Assembly: GCA_963747555.1 (NCBI GenBank)
Contig: CAVVFZ010000023.1
Location: 1 to 64,000 of the forward strand
DNA length: 64,000 bases
Direction of reading: 5' to 3'
Source of the DNA: DUZB01 sp963747555
Lineage (GTDB): Bacteria > Desulfobacterota > DSM-4660 > Desulfatiglandales > Desulfatiglandaceae
In this document: positions 34,964-43,058 of the stretch, piece after piece
How positions within the stretch are numbered: the stretch's first letter is position 1
How the letters are laid out: each line of letters starts with the position of its first letter
Notes under the pieces: model-generated
Database searches by the model: none
The model's input: the letters and a program-made list of their open reading frames with translations, nothing else
Told to the model about the DNA's origin: nothing
Translations under genes and position numbers: made by a program

Positions 34964-35494
34964 GTGCAAAGGGAAGAATTTCAGTGGCGTTCTTTCTCTG
35001 CTACAGGGCGGGGTGGGCAAGCCGTTGACAACCCATTTTTCAAGCCCGGCCAGGAGGATGTGGGCTGGAAGGCCATACCTTACGGGGACAGCACTAACCG
35101 GTTCGAGAGAGGCAATGGAACGGGCCAGGCGTCTCTTATCAACGAAAAAACCCATTCGTGCGGCTTTTGCGGCGGAACGGGAAAAAAAGAAAAGGCCGCC
35201 AAATGTCCCGTCTGCCGAGGCAGTCGCTTCGTTACCATCTCTCCCCCGGCTATTCCATGTGCCTATTGCAGGGGGAAGGGCATGGAACGGCGCACGGGGC
35301 GACTTTGCTCGGTATGCCGGGGCAAAGGCATTGTTTCGGTTCACCTGCCCATCGCCCTGTGCGCGGACTGTCGTGGATCAGGCGTCGAGCAGGGAACGGG
35401 CATGACCTGCCTCAAATGCAGCGGCAAGGGTGTTGTTCATGTACGGGAAATGCCTCAAACCGGAAGCGATGGCGGAAATGGGAGAAAAAATTAG
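34964..35494 (+). CDS. DnaJ-type cysteine-rich zinc-finger protein
   Basis: 176-residue protein. After a 65-residue N-terminal region come CxxC units of the DnaJ central-domain kind: CGFCGGTGKK, CPVCRGSRF, CAYCRGKGME, CSVCRGKGIV, CADCRGSG and CLKCSGKGVV, enough for three zinc sites or a duplicated finger. There is no J domain and no DnaJ C-terminal substrate domain. GTG 34964 is the first usable start, though the frame is open back to 34889 and no good ribosome site exists. The J domain that would complete a DnaJ is on the GvpF/L protein at 32201-33220. Confidence 0.8.
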   Translation: MQREEFQWRSFSATGRGGQAVDNPFFKPGQEDVGWKAIPYGDSTNRFERGNGTGQASLINEKTHSCGFCGGTGKKEKAAKCPVCRGSRFVTISPPAIPCAYCRGKGMERRTGRLCSVCRGKGIVSVHLPIALCADCRGSGVEQGTGMTCLKCSGKGVVHVREMPQTGSDGGNGRKN

Positions 35495-35497
35495 ATC

Positions 35498-35860
35498 ATG
35501 GCCATGGAACCTATGAGGGATGAAAGAGGTGGTGGGCTGGCGGACGTCATTGACAGGCTTCTGGATAAGGGTCTGGTTATTAACGCGGACATCATGGTAT
35601 CGGTGGTCGGCGTGGAACTGCTGGGCATAAAAATCAGGGCAGCGCTTGCATCCTTTGAGACTGCTGCAAAATACGGTCTGGAATTTCCATCAGGGACCAA
35701 TCTACAAACTCCTGCCTGGGAAGAAGCCGTCATCGCCAAGGAATGCTGTCCCCAGTGTGAGAAAAGAGTCGTACTGGAAGATCTTATCACCACGGGCTGT
35801 CCCTGGTGCGGTTGGATCAGCGCCAAGGCAAGACCTCTGGAAGTGATCAGTGGGCAGTGA
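35498..35860 (+). CDS. gvpJ: GvpA-family minor protein (GvpJ/M/S-type) with zinc ribbon
   Basis: 120 residues. The GvpA fold spans about 12-62 (LADVIDRLLDKGLVINADIM, VSVVGVELLGIKIRAALASF). It is followed by a linker and a zinc ribbon, CPQCEKR and CPWCGW. GvpJ, GvpM and GvpS are minor shell proteins thought to sit at vesicle tips or seeds. A metal-binding tail is not part of the standard family. The gene starts 3 bases after the zinc-finger gene. The choice among J, M and S is uncertain. Confidence 0.85.
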   Translation: MAMEPMRDERGGGLADVIDRLLDKGLVINADIMVSVVGVELLGIKIRAALASFETAAKYGLEFPSGTNLQTPAWEEAVIAKECCPQCEKRVVLEDLITTGCPWCGWISAKARPLEVISGQ

Positions 35861-35957
35861 GCAGTGGGTAGTGGACTGACCCGCTCATTGGCGCCGCGGA
35901 TTTCCGAGCACTGACCACTAACCACTAACCACTGTCCACTAATCACTGACCACTAAT
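35850..35957. repeat. Heptamer-repeat filler before gvpK
   Basis: GTGGGCAGTGAGCAGTGGGT is followed by inverse-orientation units (CACTGACCACTAACCACTAA, CACTGTCCACTAATCACTGA) that run to within 2 bases of the gvpK start. The repeat covers the last codons of the preceding gene (ISGQ) and leaves gvpK with no Shine-Dalgarno sequence. Confidence 0.8.
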
Positions 35958-35958
35958 T

Positions 35959-36303
35959 ATGCCCATCGACATTGACCAAAAAAGCCTCAAGCATGGGGTT
36001 CTGGGCCTGGTGGTAGCCCTGGTGGAAATCATCAAGGATGCACTCAGGCTTCAGGCCCTTAAAAGAATGGAGGGTGGAACCCTGACGGAAGAGGAAACCA
36101 ATCGATTGGGCGAGGCCCTGATGGATCTCGACACGGCCGTTGAAGAAATGAAAATCGAACAGGGGATCACGGAATCGGTCAAGTCGGTCCGGGATGGCCT
36201 GGACAGTATTGTGGATGACTTGCTGGATAAGATGATTAATGATGAAAGAAATAATGAAAAAGATGGTGCAACAGGAGATAAAGCATATCCTTGCAGAGAA
36301 TGA
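35959..36303 (+). CDS. gvpK: Gas vesicle protein GvpK
   Basis: 114-residue GvpK: IDIDQKSLKHGVLGLVVALV, EIIKDALRLQALKRMEGG and LTEEETNRLGEALMDLD, all diagnostic, then an acidic helical tail. GvpK is an essential accessory protein in many clusters. There is no ribosome site because repeat DNA abuts the start codon. The end overlaps the next gene by 65 bases. Confidence 0.93.
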   Translation: MPIDIDQKSLKHGVLGLVVALVEIIKDALRLQALKRMEGGTLTEEETNRLGEALMDLDTAVEEMKIEQGITESVKSVRDGLDSIVDDLLDKMINDERNNEKDGATGDKAYPCRE

Positions 36304-37369
36304 ACCCTCCATAAAGGAGATGGTGAGAGCTTCCCTTCTTCCTCAAATCAGGGCTGTCATTCGTAACGAAATCAGAAATACCCTGAGTAATCTGGTGGAA
36401 CCGGATTCTGAAGCATTGAAAAGAGAGGCCCTAATCCAGGAAAATCCCCATGCGCAATCCATTGAGTCCGAAATTCCGGAATCAACGCCCCCTGCTACCC
36501 CCGACCATCCAGCAATCCATCACACTGCCGGCGGACAAATCTGCAATTCCCGCCTGTCTCCCCTAAACGAGCCTCAGGCTCGCGATGGCGGGCAGGCAAA
36601 ATCCAAAATCGGACTCTATCTTTACTGTATTGCAGAAGGCGCCCGGGAAACAACCTTCGGGGCCATGGGAATTGAAGAGAACCAGGTTTACGCCATCCCC
36701 TTCGGAGAGCTCTCCGCTATCGTTCATGACTGCAGCGCCGAACCTTATCATTCGGACGACCATGACAAGGTGAAAGCCTGGGTCCTGACGCATCAGAAGG
36801 TGGTGGATGCAGCCTGGGAACGGTTCGGGACGGTCATCCCCATGGGTTTTGACACCATCATTTGCGGCAAAGAGGATGCGGACCCGAAAGAGAACATAAA
36901 AAAGTGGATTGAAGCCGATTATGATAACCTTACATCGAAGATGGGAAAGATCAGAAATAACGCCGAATACGGCGTGCAGGTTTTCTGGGAAACCAGTATC
37001 CTGGCCAAAAGGATAAGTGCCGAGAGTGTTGAAATAAAGCGATTGCAGGAGGAAATCAGAACCAAACCCAGGGGCATTGCCTACATGTATCGGCAGAAGC
37101 TGGAAGAATTGCTGAAAAATGAGATGGCGAAGAATGCGGATCAGTGTTTTCAGGAATTCTACGAAAAAATAAAACCCCATACCCAAGACCTCCACGTGGA
37201 AAAAACAAAAGCCGCTGAAGAGGAGGGGAAACAGATGCTCCTGAACCTCTCCTGTTTACTGCCCAAGGATCGAAGTAAAAAACTGGGAGAAGCGCTGGAG
37301 GAAATTGATGGCCGGGAAGGTTTTTCCGTCCGGTTCACGGGCCCATGGCCCCCTTATTCCTTTGTTTAA
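36239..37369 (+). CDS. gvpF/L: GvpF/GvpL family protein 4 with long N-terminal extension
   Basis: 376 residues. The first 120 are an extra region: a charged helix (MMKEIMKKMVQQEIKHILAE, NEIRNTLSNLV), then a low-complexity Pro/Ser linker. The GvpF/L domain follows (IGLYLYCIAEGARETTFGAM to FTGPWPPYSFV) with a longer helical insert (MAKNADQCFQEFYEKIKPHT). It overlaps gvpK by 65 bases, so the extension may have grown by start-site drift or fusion. An internal ATG at 36263 is also possible. It is the most divergent of the four GvpF/L proteins. Confidence 0.88.
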   Translation: MMKEIMKKMVQQEIKHILAENEPSIKEMVRASLLPQIRAVIRNEIRNTLSNLVEPDSEALKREALIQENPHAQSIESEIPESTPPATPDHPAIHHTAGGQICNSRLSPLNEPQARDGGQAKSKIGLYLYCIAEGARETTFGAMGIEENQVYAIPFGELSAIVHDCSAEPYHSDDHDKVKAWVLTHQKVVDAAWERFGTVIPMGFDTIICGKEDADPKENIKKWIEADYDNLTSKMGKIRNNAEYGVQVFWETSILAKRISAESVEIKRLQEEIRTKPRGIAYMYRQKLEELLKNEMAKNADQCFQEFYEKIKPHTQDLHVEKTKAAEEEGKQMLLNLSCLLPKDRSKKLGEALEEIDGREGFSVRFTGPWPPYSFV

Positions 37370-37375
37370 AAACAA

Positions 37376-38098
37376 ATGACTCCTCAGCGAAATACCCACA
37401 CAACCCTGGTGGACCTTCTTGACCGGGTCTTGGACAAAGGGCTCGTTATCCATGCGGATCTTATTGTATCCGTTGCGGGCATCCCTCTGATCGGCGTGAC
37501 CCTTCGGGCGGCATTGGCCGGTATGGAAACCATGCTGGAATACGGGCTGATGCAGGCGTGGGACGAAAAAAGCAGGATGTGGGAACGGGAAAACAGGAAG
37601 AAAAAACAGGAGATCTTGTTCGCAGGGGAAGAAGTGCTGCTCAAGATGCCGGGCGCCTGCCATTCGAGCGCCGGATTATACCAAACCTGGCAATACGGAC
37701 ATCTCTACCTGACATCCCGTCGTTTGATCCTCTATTACGAAAATTTCGGGAAAATCCTGTTTGAAACGCCGCTTGATGAAATACGGGGACTGGCGGTGAA
37801 TGAAGGCAAGGCTTCTCCTGAAAAGAGAGCTCGGCAGGAACTGCACCTCCTGCTGGGGGGGAACAGGCGGCGGCGATTGACTGCGATGCATGTTCAGCAA
37901 TTGAAAAAAGGACTGGAAGACGCCGTTTGCAATGCAGGATATCACGTTCAGGATCTTTCCGGAGAGGAAACGGAGACCTGCCCCCGGTGCGGCAGACTCG
38001 ATCTTGCCCGGGTACTGCTGGAAGAAGGCTGCGCTGAATGTGGTTGGACCAGACCCGTAGCGGCAAGGCAAATCTTGGAGATGGAAGCTCCGGCTTGA
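37376..38098 (+). CDS. GvpA-family protein with PH-like domain and zinc ribbon
   Basis: 240 residues in three parts. A GvpA/GvpJ-type fold at about 9-58 (LVDLLDRVLDKGLVIHADLI, LIGVTLRAALAGMETM). A PH/GRAM-like beta domain at about 80-185 (GEEVLLKMPGACHSSAGLYQ, GHLYLTSRRLILYYENFG, LDEIRGLAV). A zinc ribbon at about 198-225 (CPRCGRLDLARVLL, CAECGW). Zinc-ribbon tails occur on both minor GvpA proteins, so this is a feature of the locus. It starts 7 bases after the GvpF/L gene. It may connect the vesicle tip to another surface or protein; that is speculation. Confidence 0.82.
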   Translation: MTPQRNTHTTLVDLLDRVLDKGLVIHADLIVSVAGIPLIGVTLRAALAGMETMLEYGLMQAWDEKSRMWERENRKKKQEILFAGEEVLLKMPGACHSSAGLYQTWQYGHLYLTSRRLILYYENFGKILFETPLDEIRGLAVNEGKASPEKRARQELHLLLGGNRRRRLTAMHVQQLKKGLEDAVCNAGYHVQDLSGEETETCPRCGRLDLARVLLEEGCAECGWTRPVAARQILEMEAPA

Positions 38099-38177
38099 CC
38101 TGTTGGGATCTTGAGATGAACTGCGCCTCTGACCGGAAAAGATGTCAGTCAGATCGAGACAGAAACTTCTCAACAAG

Positions 38178-38320
38178 GTTTCAGTGTTCAGGTTTCAGGA
38201 GAACAAATAACAAGCGACGAGCAACCAGTGACAATATTGAAAAGCACCGGGTTTCGAGCAGGGTCGCGGAGGCACGGTAAACCTGACACCCGAAACCTGA
38301 CACCTGAAACCAAAAAACCA
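38178..38320. repeat. GTTTCAGG-type intergenic repeat, copy 2
   Basis: Framed by GGTTTCAGTGTTCAGGTTTC on the left and CCTGACACCCGAAACCTGAC ACCTGAAACC on the right, like the gap at 13415-13556. The inner bases differ between copies. It separates the vesicle structural genes from a kinase. Confidence 0.7.
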
Positions 38321-38344
38321 TGAAGTTTCACACGAGGGAAGGAA

Positions 38345-39067
38345 ATGGATTCACCCGTTAAAAACACGAACGAAGAACGAAAGAACCGAAAGGAAGAGTC
38401 CGTCCTCTCCGAGAGGCTGGCTTTTACGGGACGGATCGCCGCCAGCATCGCCCATGAGATCCGGAATCCTCTCACCAATGTGTCCATGTCGGTAAGACAA
38501 CTGAAAGAGGCGTTTTCCCAGGACAGCCCCTGGGCCAAACATATCGAGATCATCATTCGAAATACGGAACGGATCAATTTTTTGATTACCGAACTTTTAA
38601 ACTGCGCAAGACCACCCAAACTCAACGTCCAGCCCCACGACATCAACGGTATCCTGGAAAATACCCTTGATTCCATCAAGGCCAAGATCACCTCCCACCA
38701 GGTGGAAATCAGGAAGGACTACTGTTCTGGATTCCCGGTCATCAGCGTGGACAGGGAACAGATGACCCGGGTCTTTTCAAACGTTATGATCAACGCCCTG
38801 GACGCCATGCCCGAAGGGGGCGTCATGACGGTTACCACGGAGATTCAAGGAAGCTATTTCGTGGTCAAAATCGAGGATACGGGAACAGGGATTCCGGAAG
38901 AGGATATTATTCGCATATTCGACCCTTTTTTCAGCACCAAGGCCTCCGGAATCGGCCTTGGCCTCTCCATGACCTATGGAACGATCGTCAGTCATGGAGG
39001 AACCATCAGTGTCGAGAGCCAACAGGAAAAAGGGACACTTTTTACCATTTCCATACCCATTCATTAG
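38345..39067 (+). CDS. Minimal histidine kinase without sensor domain
   Basis: 240-residue soluble kinase made only of HisKA (phospho-His in ASIAHEIRNPLTNVSMSV) and HATPase (NVMINALDAMPEGG, EDTGTGIPEED, GIGLGLSMTYGTI). With no sensing domain it must receive its input from a partner, possibly the GYF-like receiver protein encoded 9 bases downstream. It may also phosphorylate the second NtrC-type activator (45583-46986), which has no kinase beside it. GGAAGGAA precedes the ATG. Confidence 0.9.
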   Translation: MDSPVKNTNEERKNRKEESVLSERLAFTGRIAASIAHEIRNPLTNVSMSVRQLKEAFSQDSPWAKHIEIIIRNTERINFLITELLNCARPPKLNVQPHDINGILENTLDSIKAKITSHQVEIRKDYCSGFPVISVDREQMTRVFSNVMINALDAMPEGGVMTVTTEIQGSYFVVKIEDTGTGIPEEDIIRIFDPFFSTKASGIGLGLSMTYGTIVSHGGTISVESQQEKGTLFTISIPIH

Positions 39068-39076
39068 AGCCGCCCC

Positions 39077-39688
39077 ATGCGAGAACTCAAATACGATGTA
39101 AGACGGGGCGCGGACACCTACAGCGCGGTGTATCATGCCAGACTCAAGAGTTGGATCCTCAAGGGGATCATCAAGCGGGATGAAGCCCTTGTGTGGCGAA
39201 GCGGACTTTCGGGATGGCGTAAACCCGAAGAATTGCAGGAGCTGCAGCCCTATTTCGAAAGGCGGGAAAAGGAGAGACTGAGAAGAAAAAAGGCGGAACA
39301 AGCCCCTCCCCTGTTTCCCAAGAAAAAGATCCGAAGCATTCTGATTATTGATGATGAAGAGGACCTTTGCTGGCTCCTGGCAAGTGCCCTGACAGAAAGA
39401 GGGTATACCGTATCCACGGCCAACAGCATCTATCATGGCATCTCTTTGCTGGAGAAAAAGCCCGATCTCATATTCCTGGACCTCAAATTGCCGGATGGAG
39501 ACGGCATGGACATCCTTCCCTTCATCAAGGAGCAAAGCCCGGAGACCCTTGTGGTGATTATCAGCGCATACGGCAGCGAAGAACGGATGGTGGACGCGAA
39601 AGAGAAAGGGGTCCACAGCTTTATCGACAAACCATTCACAGAGGAACAAATCGTGCATACCCTCAAACAGTTTCAGGAAGATAGGTAG
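39077..39688 (+). CDS. Response regulator with N-terminal GYF-like domain
   Basis: 203 residues. Residues about 1-60 resemble the GYF_2/DUF4339 motif family (SWILKGIIKRDEALVWRSGL, SGWRKPEELQELQPYF), usually protein-interaction modules. A charged linker follows, then a receiver at about 85-203 (ILIIDDEEDLCWLL, phospho-Asp in LIFLDLKLPDGDG, FIDKPFTEEQI). There is no output DNA-binding domain. It is paired with the kinase just upstream. Confidence 0.88.
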   Translation: MRELKYDVRRGADTYSAVYHARLKSWILKGIIKRDEALVWRSGLSGWRKPEELQELQPYFERREKERLRRKKAEQAPPLFPKKKIRSILIIDDEEDLCWLLASALTERGYTVSTANSIYHGISLLEKKPDLIFLDLKLPDGDGMDILPFIKEQSPETLVVIISAYGSEERMVDAKEKGVHSFIDKPFTEEQIVHTLKQFQEDR

Positions 39689-39689
39689 G

Positions 39690-39745
39690 GGTAGGGGACA
39701 GGGGTTAGTGGACAGTGCTCAGGGGACAGTGGACAGTAGGTGGAA
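39690..39745. repeat. Heptamer-repeat filler
   Basis: GGGTTAGTGGACAGTGCTCA and GGGGACAGTGGACAGTAGG, same family as the other gvp gaps, between the receiver gene and the four-helix-bundle gene. Confidence 0.7.
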
Positions 39746-39754
39746 GGGGATAGC

Positions 39755-40120
39755 GTGGACAGCGAAATACGATCTTACAAGGACTTGATAATTTGGAAGA
39801 AGGCGATTGACTTGGTGGTTGATATTTATGAAATCGCCAAACGCTTTCCGAGAGAAGAACTCTATGCGTTATCAGACCAAATCAAGAGGTCAGCGGTTTC
39901 AGTGCCTTCCAACATCGCGGAAGGACAATCTCGCCAGCATACAGGTGAATTCAAGCAGTTTTTATATATCGCACTTGGGTCGCTGGCTGAATTAGATACT
40001 CAATTGATCATTGCGAACAGACTTGGCTACATGGATTCAAAAGATCATGAATTGCTTTCGACAAGAATCACGGAATTGAGAAAAATGATTTTTTCCCTCA
40101 TTTCCAAACTCAAAAAATAA
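39755..40120 (+). CDS. Four-helix bundle protein (S23/IVP family)
   Basis: 121-residue protein of the family first seen inside 23S rRNA intervening sequences. Diagnostic phrases are YKDLIIWKKAIDLVVDIYEI, AKRFPREELYALSDQIKRSA and VSVPSNIAEGQSR. GTG 39755 is used because GGAAGGGG lies just upstream. No rRNA is near; these proteins are also scattered singly and have an unknown role. Heptamer repeats on both sides suggest it was inserted with repeat DNA. Confidence 0.9.
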   Translation: MDSEIRSYKDLIIWKKAIDLVVDIYEIAKRFPREELYALSDQIKRSAVSVPSNIAEGQSRQHTGEFKQFLYIALGSLAELDTQLIIANRLGYMDSKDHELLSTRITELRKMIFSLISKLKK

Positions 40121-40122
40121 TC

Positions 40123-40172
40123 ACTGCTCACTGTTCACTGTCCACTGTACAATGTCCACTAACCACTGTTCA
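40123..40172. repeat. Heptamer-repeat filler before dnaK
   Basis: Units such as CACTGCTCACTGTTCACTGT and CCACTGTACAATGTCCACTA form the inverse orientation of the GTGNNCA family and end about 12 bases before the dnaK start. Confidence 0.75.
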
Positions 40173-40184
40173 TAAAAGGAGAAC

Positions 40185-41897
40185 ATGACAAAGGCAATCG
40201 GCATAGACCTGGGCACCACCTATTCGGTGGCTGCCGTAATAGAAGACGGTCAGGCCAGGGTGATCCCGAACGCGGAAGGAGAAAATTTGACGCCTTCCGT
40301 CGTGGCGGAAACAGCCAACGGACATCGCCTGGTGGGCTCGGTAGCCAAGAGACAGGCGGCGGCCAATCCCAAGAATACCGTCAGCTCAATCAAAAGGCAT
40401 ATGGGCCTTGATTACAGAGTCTCCCTCAACGGCAAAGACTATTCTCCCCAGGAAATATCCTCGTTTATCCTGCGAAAAATAAAAACCGATGCGGAGGCCT
40501 ACCTGGGAATGCCGGTTAAAAAGGCGGTGATCACGGTTCCCGCTTATTTTACGGACAGCCAGCGACAGGCTACCAAAGAGGCAGGAATCCTGGCGGGTCT
40601 CGATGTGATGCGCATCATCAATGAACCCACGGCCGCATCGTTGGCCTATGGCCTGGATCGTGAAAAGATTCAAACCATTCTCGTATGGGATCTGGGGGGC
40701 GGAACCTTTGACGTATCCATCCTGGAATTAGGGGATGGCATCTTTCACGTAAAATCCGTCAACGGCAACACCCGGCTTGGTGGGGATGATTGGGATGAAA
40801 GACTCGTCCAGCATCTTCTGAAAGAGATTCTGGATCTCTGTGGGCAGGATATTCATGTTGGGTCGTTGGCTCTCGAACGGTTGAAGGAGACCGCGGAAAA
40901 GGCCAAAAGGGACCTTTCCTTCAATTCATCCGTGACGATTCCCCTCCGTTTTTTGAAAATGGCCCATAACCGGGGCGAAGGGGAACAGATCTTCGTGGAC
41001 CGGGATACTTTCGAAGAGATTACTGCTGATCTGCGCGACGGGCTCCTGGGACCCACCACACAGGCACTGAAGGATGCCCGTCTGACCCCTGAACAAATTG
41101 ATCGGGTCGTGCTGGTGGGTGGTTCCACCCGAATGCCCGCCGTGAGGCGTCTGGTGGAAGAGATCTTTCATAGGAAACCCTTTACCCGCCTCAATCCCGA
41201 TGAAGTGGTGGCCATTGGCGCCGCGGTTCAGGCCGGGGTTCTCACCGGAGAAATTTCCGACGTGGTTCTGGTGGATGTCACGCCCCTCTCCCTTGGCATT
41301 GAAACAGAGGGCGGGCTGTTTGCTCGAATCATCGAACGAAACGCCAGCATTCCCACTTCAGCGGGGCAGATATTCACCAATGCGGAGGACAACCAGGTCG
41401 AAATGGATTTTCACGTCCTTCAGGGAGAGCGGGAGATGGCGGAAGACAATATCAGTCTTGGGCAGTTTAAATTGACCGACCTTCCGCCCCTTCCCAGGGG
41501 AAAGGGCAAGGTGGAGGTAACCTTTGAAATTGATGTAAACGGGATTGTACACGTATCCGCCATGGAGCTTTATACGGAACAGCAGACGGGCATCGAAATC
41601 GACGCATCCCACCTGCTGTCCGATGAAGATGCGGCCAGGGCCATTCGGGAGGCGGAGGCCGTTGCCGAAGAAGATAAGCAAAGGCGGGAAGAGACGCAGA
41701 TCAATATTCGGGCCGACAGCATGATCCGCGCAGCGGAATACGCCGTGGCGGAGCCCGGGAAAAAAATGCTGTCGAAAGCGTATGATAGTCTCATCGAGGA
41801 TGCCGTTTTCGATCTGAAAGAAGCCCTTTTTGAAGGGGATCCCGAAGTGATCGCGGATTTGACCGTTGATTTGAGAAAATTGCTGGAAGAGAAGTGA
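40185..41897 (+). CDS. Hsp70 chaperone (DnaK-type) of the gas vesicle island
   Basis: 570 residues, about 70 shorter than housekeeping DnaK. The ATPase domain has IGIDLGTTYSVAAV at 5-18, the second phosphate motif WDLGGGTFDVSILEL and VVLVGGSTRMPAVRR. The substrate domain is present (VDVTPLSLGIETEGGLFARI, INEPTAASLAYG upstream). The C-terminal lid is short and lacks the EEVD-like or acidic tail. AAAGGAG precedes the ATG. No grpE or full-length dnaJ is beside it; a J domain and a DnaJ zinc-finger are on separate island proteins. It is probably a vesicle-dedicated Hsp70. Confidence 0.92.
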   Translation: MTKAIGIDLGTTYSVAAVIEDGQARVIPNAEGENLTPSVVAETANGHRLVGSVAKRQAAANPKNTVSSIKRHMGLDYRVSLNGKDYSPQEISSFILRKIKTDAEAYLGMPVKKAVITVPAYFTDSQRQATKEAGILAGLDVMRIINEPTAASLAYGLDREKIQTILVWDLGGGTFDVSILELGDGIFHVKSVNGNTRLGGDDWDERLVQHLLKEILDLCGQDIHVGSLALERLKETAEKAKRDLSFNSSVTIPLRFLKMAHNRGEGEQIFVDRDTFEEITADLRDGLLGPTTQALKDARLTPEQIDRVVLVGGSTRMPAVRRLVEEIFHRKPFTRLNPDEVVAIGAAVQAGVLTGEISDVVLVDVTPLSLGIETEGGLFARIIERNASIPTSAGQIFTNAEDNQVEMDFHVLQGEREMAEDNISLGQFKLTDLPPLPRGKGKVEVTFEIDVNGIVHVSAMELYTEQQTGIEIDASHLLSDEDAARAIREAEAVAEEDKQRREETQINIRADSMIRAAEYAVAEPGKKMLSKAYDSLIEDAVFDLKEALFEGDPEVIADLTVDLRKLLEEK

Positions 41898-42119
41898 TTT
41901 CGGAATGCGAATCGCAGATTAGGGAACAAAATATATCGACAGCTGAAGTTACACATTCCCACGACTATTTACCGCCCGCTTCGCTCAAGACGCAAAGAAC
42001 GCTAAGATTTTGTTTTTTTACCGAATCGGAACGGAAAAACGATTCGAAAAAGGCTTTGCGTCCTTTGTGTTTTTGCGGTTCAAAAACAAATAACCAGTTG
42101 AAGTTTCACACGAGGCCCT

Positions 42120-43049
42120 ATGCGTCAGGCGAAAAGAAGCATGCCCCCTCTACCCAAATCGAAACCGGAGTTCCTCCCCGGGGAAGATATTATCCTTACG
42201 GATCAGGGCGGTTTTCGTCAAACCCATCGGACCGGTTGGCGCCCCGTGGAATGCTTTCTGACCAACAAGCGGCTTATCTTCTTCCTGAGACCCGAGATTC
42301 GGTTTCAGGTTCCCCTTGAAAACATCCGGAAACTGCACGATGAAAAACACTATTATGTCCTGAAAACCAGGCCCACCCTGCGGATTACGTTTCTTGGAGA
42401 AAAGGGACGAAGAGACGGAAACGTCCTATTTATCACCAACAAGATTCCCCTCTGGAAAAAGAAAATACAGCAACTTTGCTTCCTGAAGGTGGACCTTTCG
42501 ACGATTGAGAAAATTTCAGGGCAGTTGGATTCAGACGGCAGGGATATCCTTTGGTATCTCTGGGAAAACGGCCACGCCAGGATCAACCAACTGGCCGAAC
42601 TGATCCAGGCGCCCAACCACATGCATGTCCTGGTGGTCATCCGCGATACGATTAACCCCATCGCTGAAAAAGAGTTGGGATGCCCCATCCTGTCCTTTGA
42701 AAAACGAAAAATCGACTCCGAGACCGGAGAAATAACCCTTTTCAGCTGGTGGTTGATCGGGAGAAAAGATCGTTTTCTGCCCAACGCGGAACGATTGGTG
42801 GACATCTTTGACGAAGGAGAACAAATCCGAGTGATCATGGAAGTCAAAGGAATTTCCCCGGATGATCTGAAGCTTGATTTTAACGGCGACCGGGTCACCG
42901 TCAGGTGCCATAAAATCGGCGCTTCCCTGCGGGTGGAACTGCCCTTGGGGTCGGAGGTAAGCCCTGAAGGCTATCAGCTGCAGATCCGAAATAACCTGCT
43001 GGAAATAAGATTCAACAGAGATTCGTCCCCTTCTTTGTCAAGGGATTGA
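42120..43049 (+). CDS. PH/GRAM-like and Hsp20 fusion protein
   Basis: 309 residues. Residues about 22-100 form a PH/GRAM-like domain (WRPVECFLTNKRLIFFLRPE, VPLENIRKL) related to the middle domain of the protein at 37376-38098. A helical middle section (ILWYLWENGHARINQLAELI) may be a winged helix. The last 85 residues are an Hsp20/GvpH-like fold (EQIRVIMEVKGISPDDLKLD, YQLQIRNNLLEIRF). This is the second Hsp20 fusion of the island. A MITE-like element starts 10 bases after its stop. Confidence 0.78.
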   Translation: MRQAKRSMPPLPKSKPEFLPGEDIILTDQGGFRQTHRTGWRPVECFLTNKRLIFFLRPEIRFQVPLENIRKLHDEKHYYVLKTRPTLRITFLGEKGRRDGNVLFITNKIPLWKKKIQQLCFLKVDLSTIEKISGQLDSDGRDILWYLWENGHARINQLAELIQAPNHMHVLVVIRDTINPIAEKELGCPILSFEKRKIDSETGEITLFSWWLIGRKDRFLPNAERLVDIFDEGEQIRVIMEVKGISPDDLKLDFNGDRVTVRCHKIGASLRVELPLGSEVSPEGYQLQIRNNLLEIRFNRDSSPSLSRD

Positions 43050-43058
43050 TAACATGAC

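Noticed and set aside
34917..35405. 162-codon frame over the zinc-finger gene
   Set aside because: The alternative frame has clear DnaJ-type CxxCxGxG repeats; this one is basic and low in structure.
39755..40120. Evidence of a nearby 23S rRNA, from the IVP-family protein
   Set aside because: No rRNA sequence surrounds it; the family also occurs as free-standing genes.
24480..40172. Possible CRISPR arrays from short repeats
   Set aside because: The repeats are 7-base units without unique spacers of constant length and no cas gene is present.
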